DNA from: Thermincola carboxydiphila
GTDB lineage: Bacteria > Bacillota > Thermincolia > Thermincolales > UBA2595
DNA: 64,000 nucleotides
Direction: 5' to 3'
Assembly: GCA_016841725.1 (NCBI GenBank)
Contig: JAENYP010000008.1
Span: forward strand, 1-64,000
Program-made: the position numbers and the translations under genes
Shown: positions 63,739-64,000 of the stretch, one piece after another
Position numbering within the stretch: the first letter of the stretch is position 1
How the letters are laid out: each line of letters begins with the position of its first letter
The notes under the pieces: generated by a model
What the model was told of the DNA's origin: nothing
Seen by the model: only the letters and a program-made list of their open reading frames with translations
Databases searched by the model: none

Positions 63739-64000
63739 TCACTCTGCTTCATTGCAGCTCCCTATTTGTTTATTTGACAGCCCTTCTCCCTCAGGAAGAT
63801 AAAGCCTGTATTCTTTAATGTATTCCTCCACTTTTTCCGGGACAAGATATTTAATAGGTGCACCACACAGGACTCGCTGGCGAATATCAGTTGAAGAAAT
63901 AAGGATACCGCCGGTTTGGTGGAAATGAATCCTGTCTCGCTCTGTTTTTGTTAACCTGCTTAAGACCTGGTCTATCTCCTTAAAGGAATACCCCGGCCTT
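63739..64000 (-). CDS. nadD: Nicotinate-nucleotide adenylyltransferase (C-terminal part)
   Basis: Partial: the last 86 codons are present and the gene continues past the right edge. The motif ISSTDIRQRVLCGAPIKYLV is the NadD ISSTxIR signature, followed by PEKVEEYIKEYRLY. It makes NaAD from nicotinate mononucleotide in NAD synthesis. The stop TGA is at 63741-63739. Position upstream of yqeK and rsfS is standard. Confidence 0.9.
   Translation of the reverse strand, partial: RPGYSFKEIDQVLSRLTKTERDRIHFHQTGGILISSTDIRQRVLCGAPIKYLVPEKVEEYIKEYRLYLPEGEGLSNKQIGSCNEAE

Overview
This 64 kb window comes from the chromosome of an endospore-forming, Gram-positive anaerobe of the Clostridia. It looks most like the Desulfotomaculum/Pelotomaculum/Carboxydothermus part of the Firmicutes. 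That placement is an inference from gene content and order: sporulation genes (yqfC, yqfD, spoIIP), T-box leaders, the CIRCE/HrcA system, a pyruvate phosphate dikinase operon with CcpN and its bifunctional regulator, and a group III (archaeal-like) chaperonin inside the hrcA-dnaK operon. Almost every gene is on the minus strand. Only rpsT and three small ORFs lie on the plus strand.

Layout, left to right. 1-1.8 kb is a short accessory zone: the 5' end of a group II intron, a decayed RsiV-like anti-sigma gene, a RelE/ParE-type toxin-antitoxin pair with its own operator, and a DUF1048 gene plus fragment. 1.8-6.1 kb is ccpN-ppsR-ppdK (pyruvate/PEP interconversion and its control). 6.2-9.8 kb is glyQS behind a glycine T-box. 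9.8-20 kb is a long housekeeping block read as yqfC-yqfD-phoH-pgpH-ybeY-DUF3048-cdd-era, then deoC, yqzL-recO-DUF4342. 20-26 kb holds a four-repeat ribbon-helix-helix protein, an atypical alanine racemase paired with a FemX-like enzyme, a membrane M1 peptidase and an NlpC/P60 hydrolase. 26-31.5 kb is rpsU-yqeY, HIT, mtaB, rsmE, prmA, rarD. 31.5-38 kb is the CIRCE-controlled operon hrcA-cpn-grpE-dnaK-dnaJ. 38-44.6 kb is hemW, lepA, murJ, two small exported or anchored proteins and spoIIP. 44.6-50.4 kb has a repeat-rich gap, a holin-family membrane protein, rpsT, holA, comEC, comEA. 50.6-54.8 kb is more variable: a Phe/Pro/Gly low-complexity peptide, a 37-aa ORF, a DUF1858-siroheme reductase, a PCP_red-CGGC protein, a methyltransferase, a frameshifted lipoprotein and unknowns. 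55-64 kb is an acyl-CoA ligase-leuS operon behind a leucine T-box, an HD-GYP protein, a methyltransferase, a CvfB-like protein, rsfS, yqeK, an RRM protein and the 3' part of nadD.

The strongest candidates for undescribed biology are two families of long-hairpin repeats. Family 1 (three copies, 68-310 bp) has terminal inverted repeats related to GGCTCCGGAAATGACCG. Family 2 (three copies, 111-127 bp) has GC-rich arms and a CCGC/GCGG tip. All six sit at gene ends, terminators or leaders. Also notable are the tetra-RHH protein, the alanine racemase lacking a normally conserved PLP-contacting Arg, the leucine T-box placed before an acyl-CoA ligase, and the FPF-repeat peptide. No CRISPR array, tRNA, rRNA or complete insertion sequence was seen.
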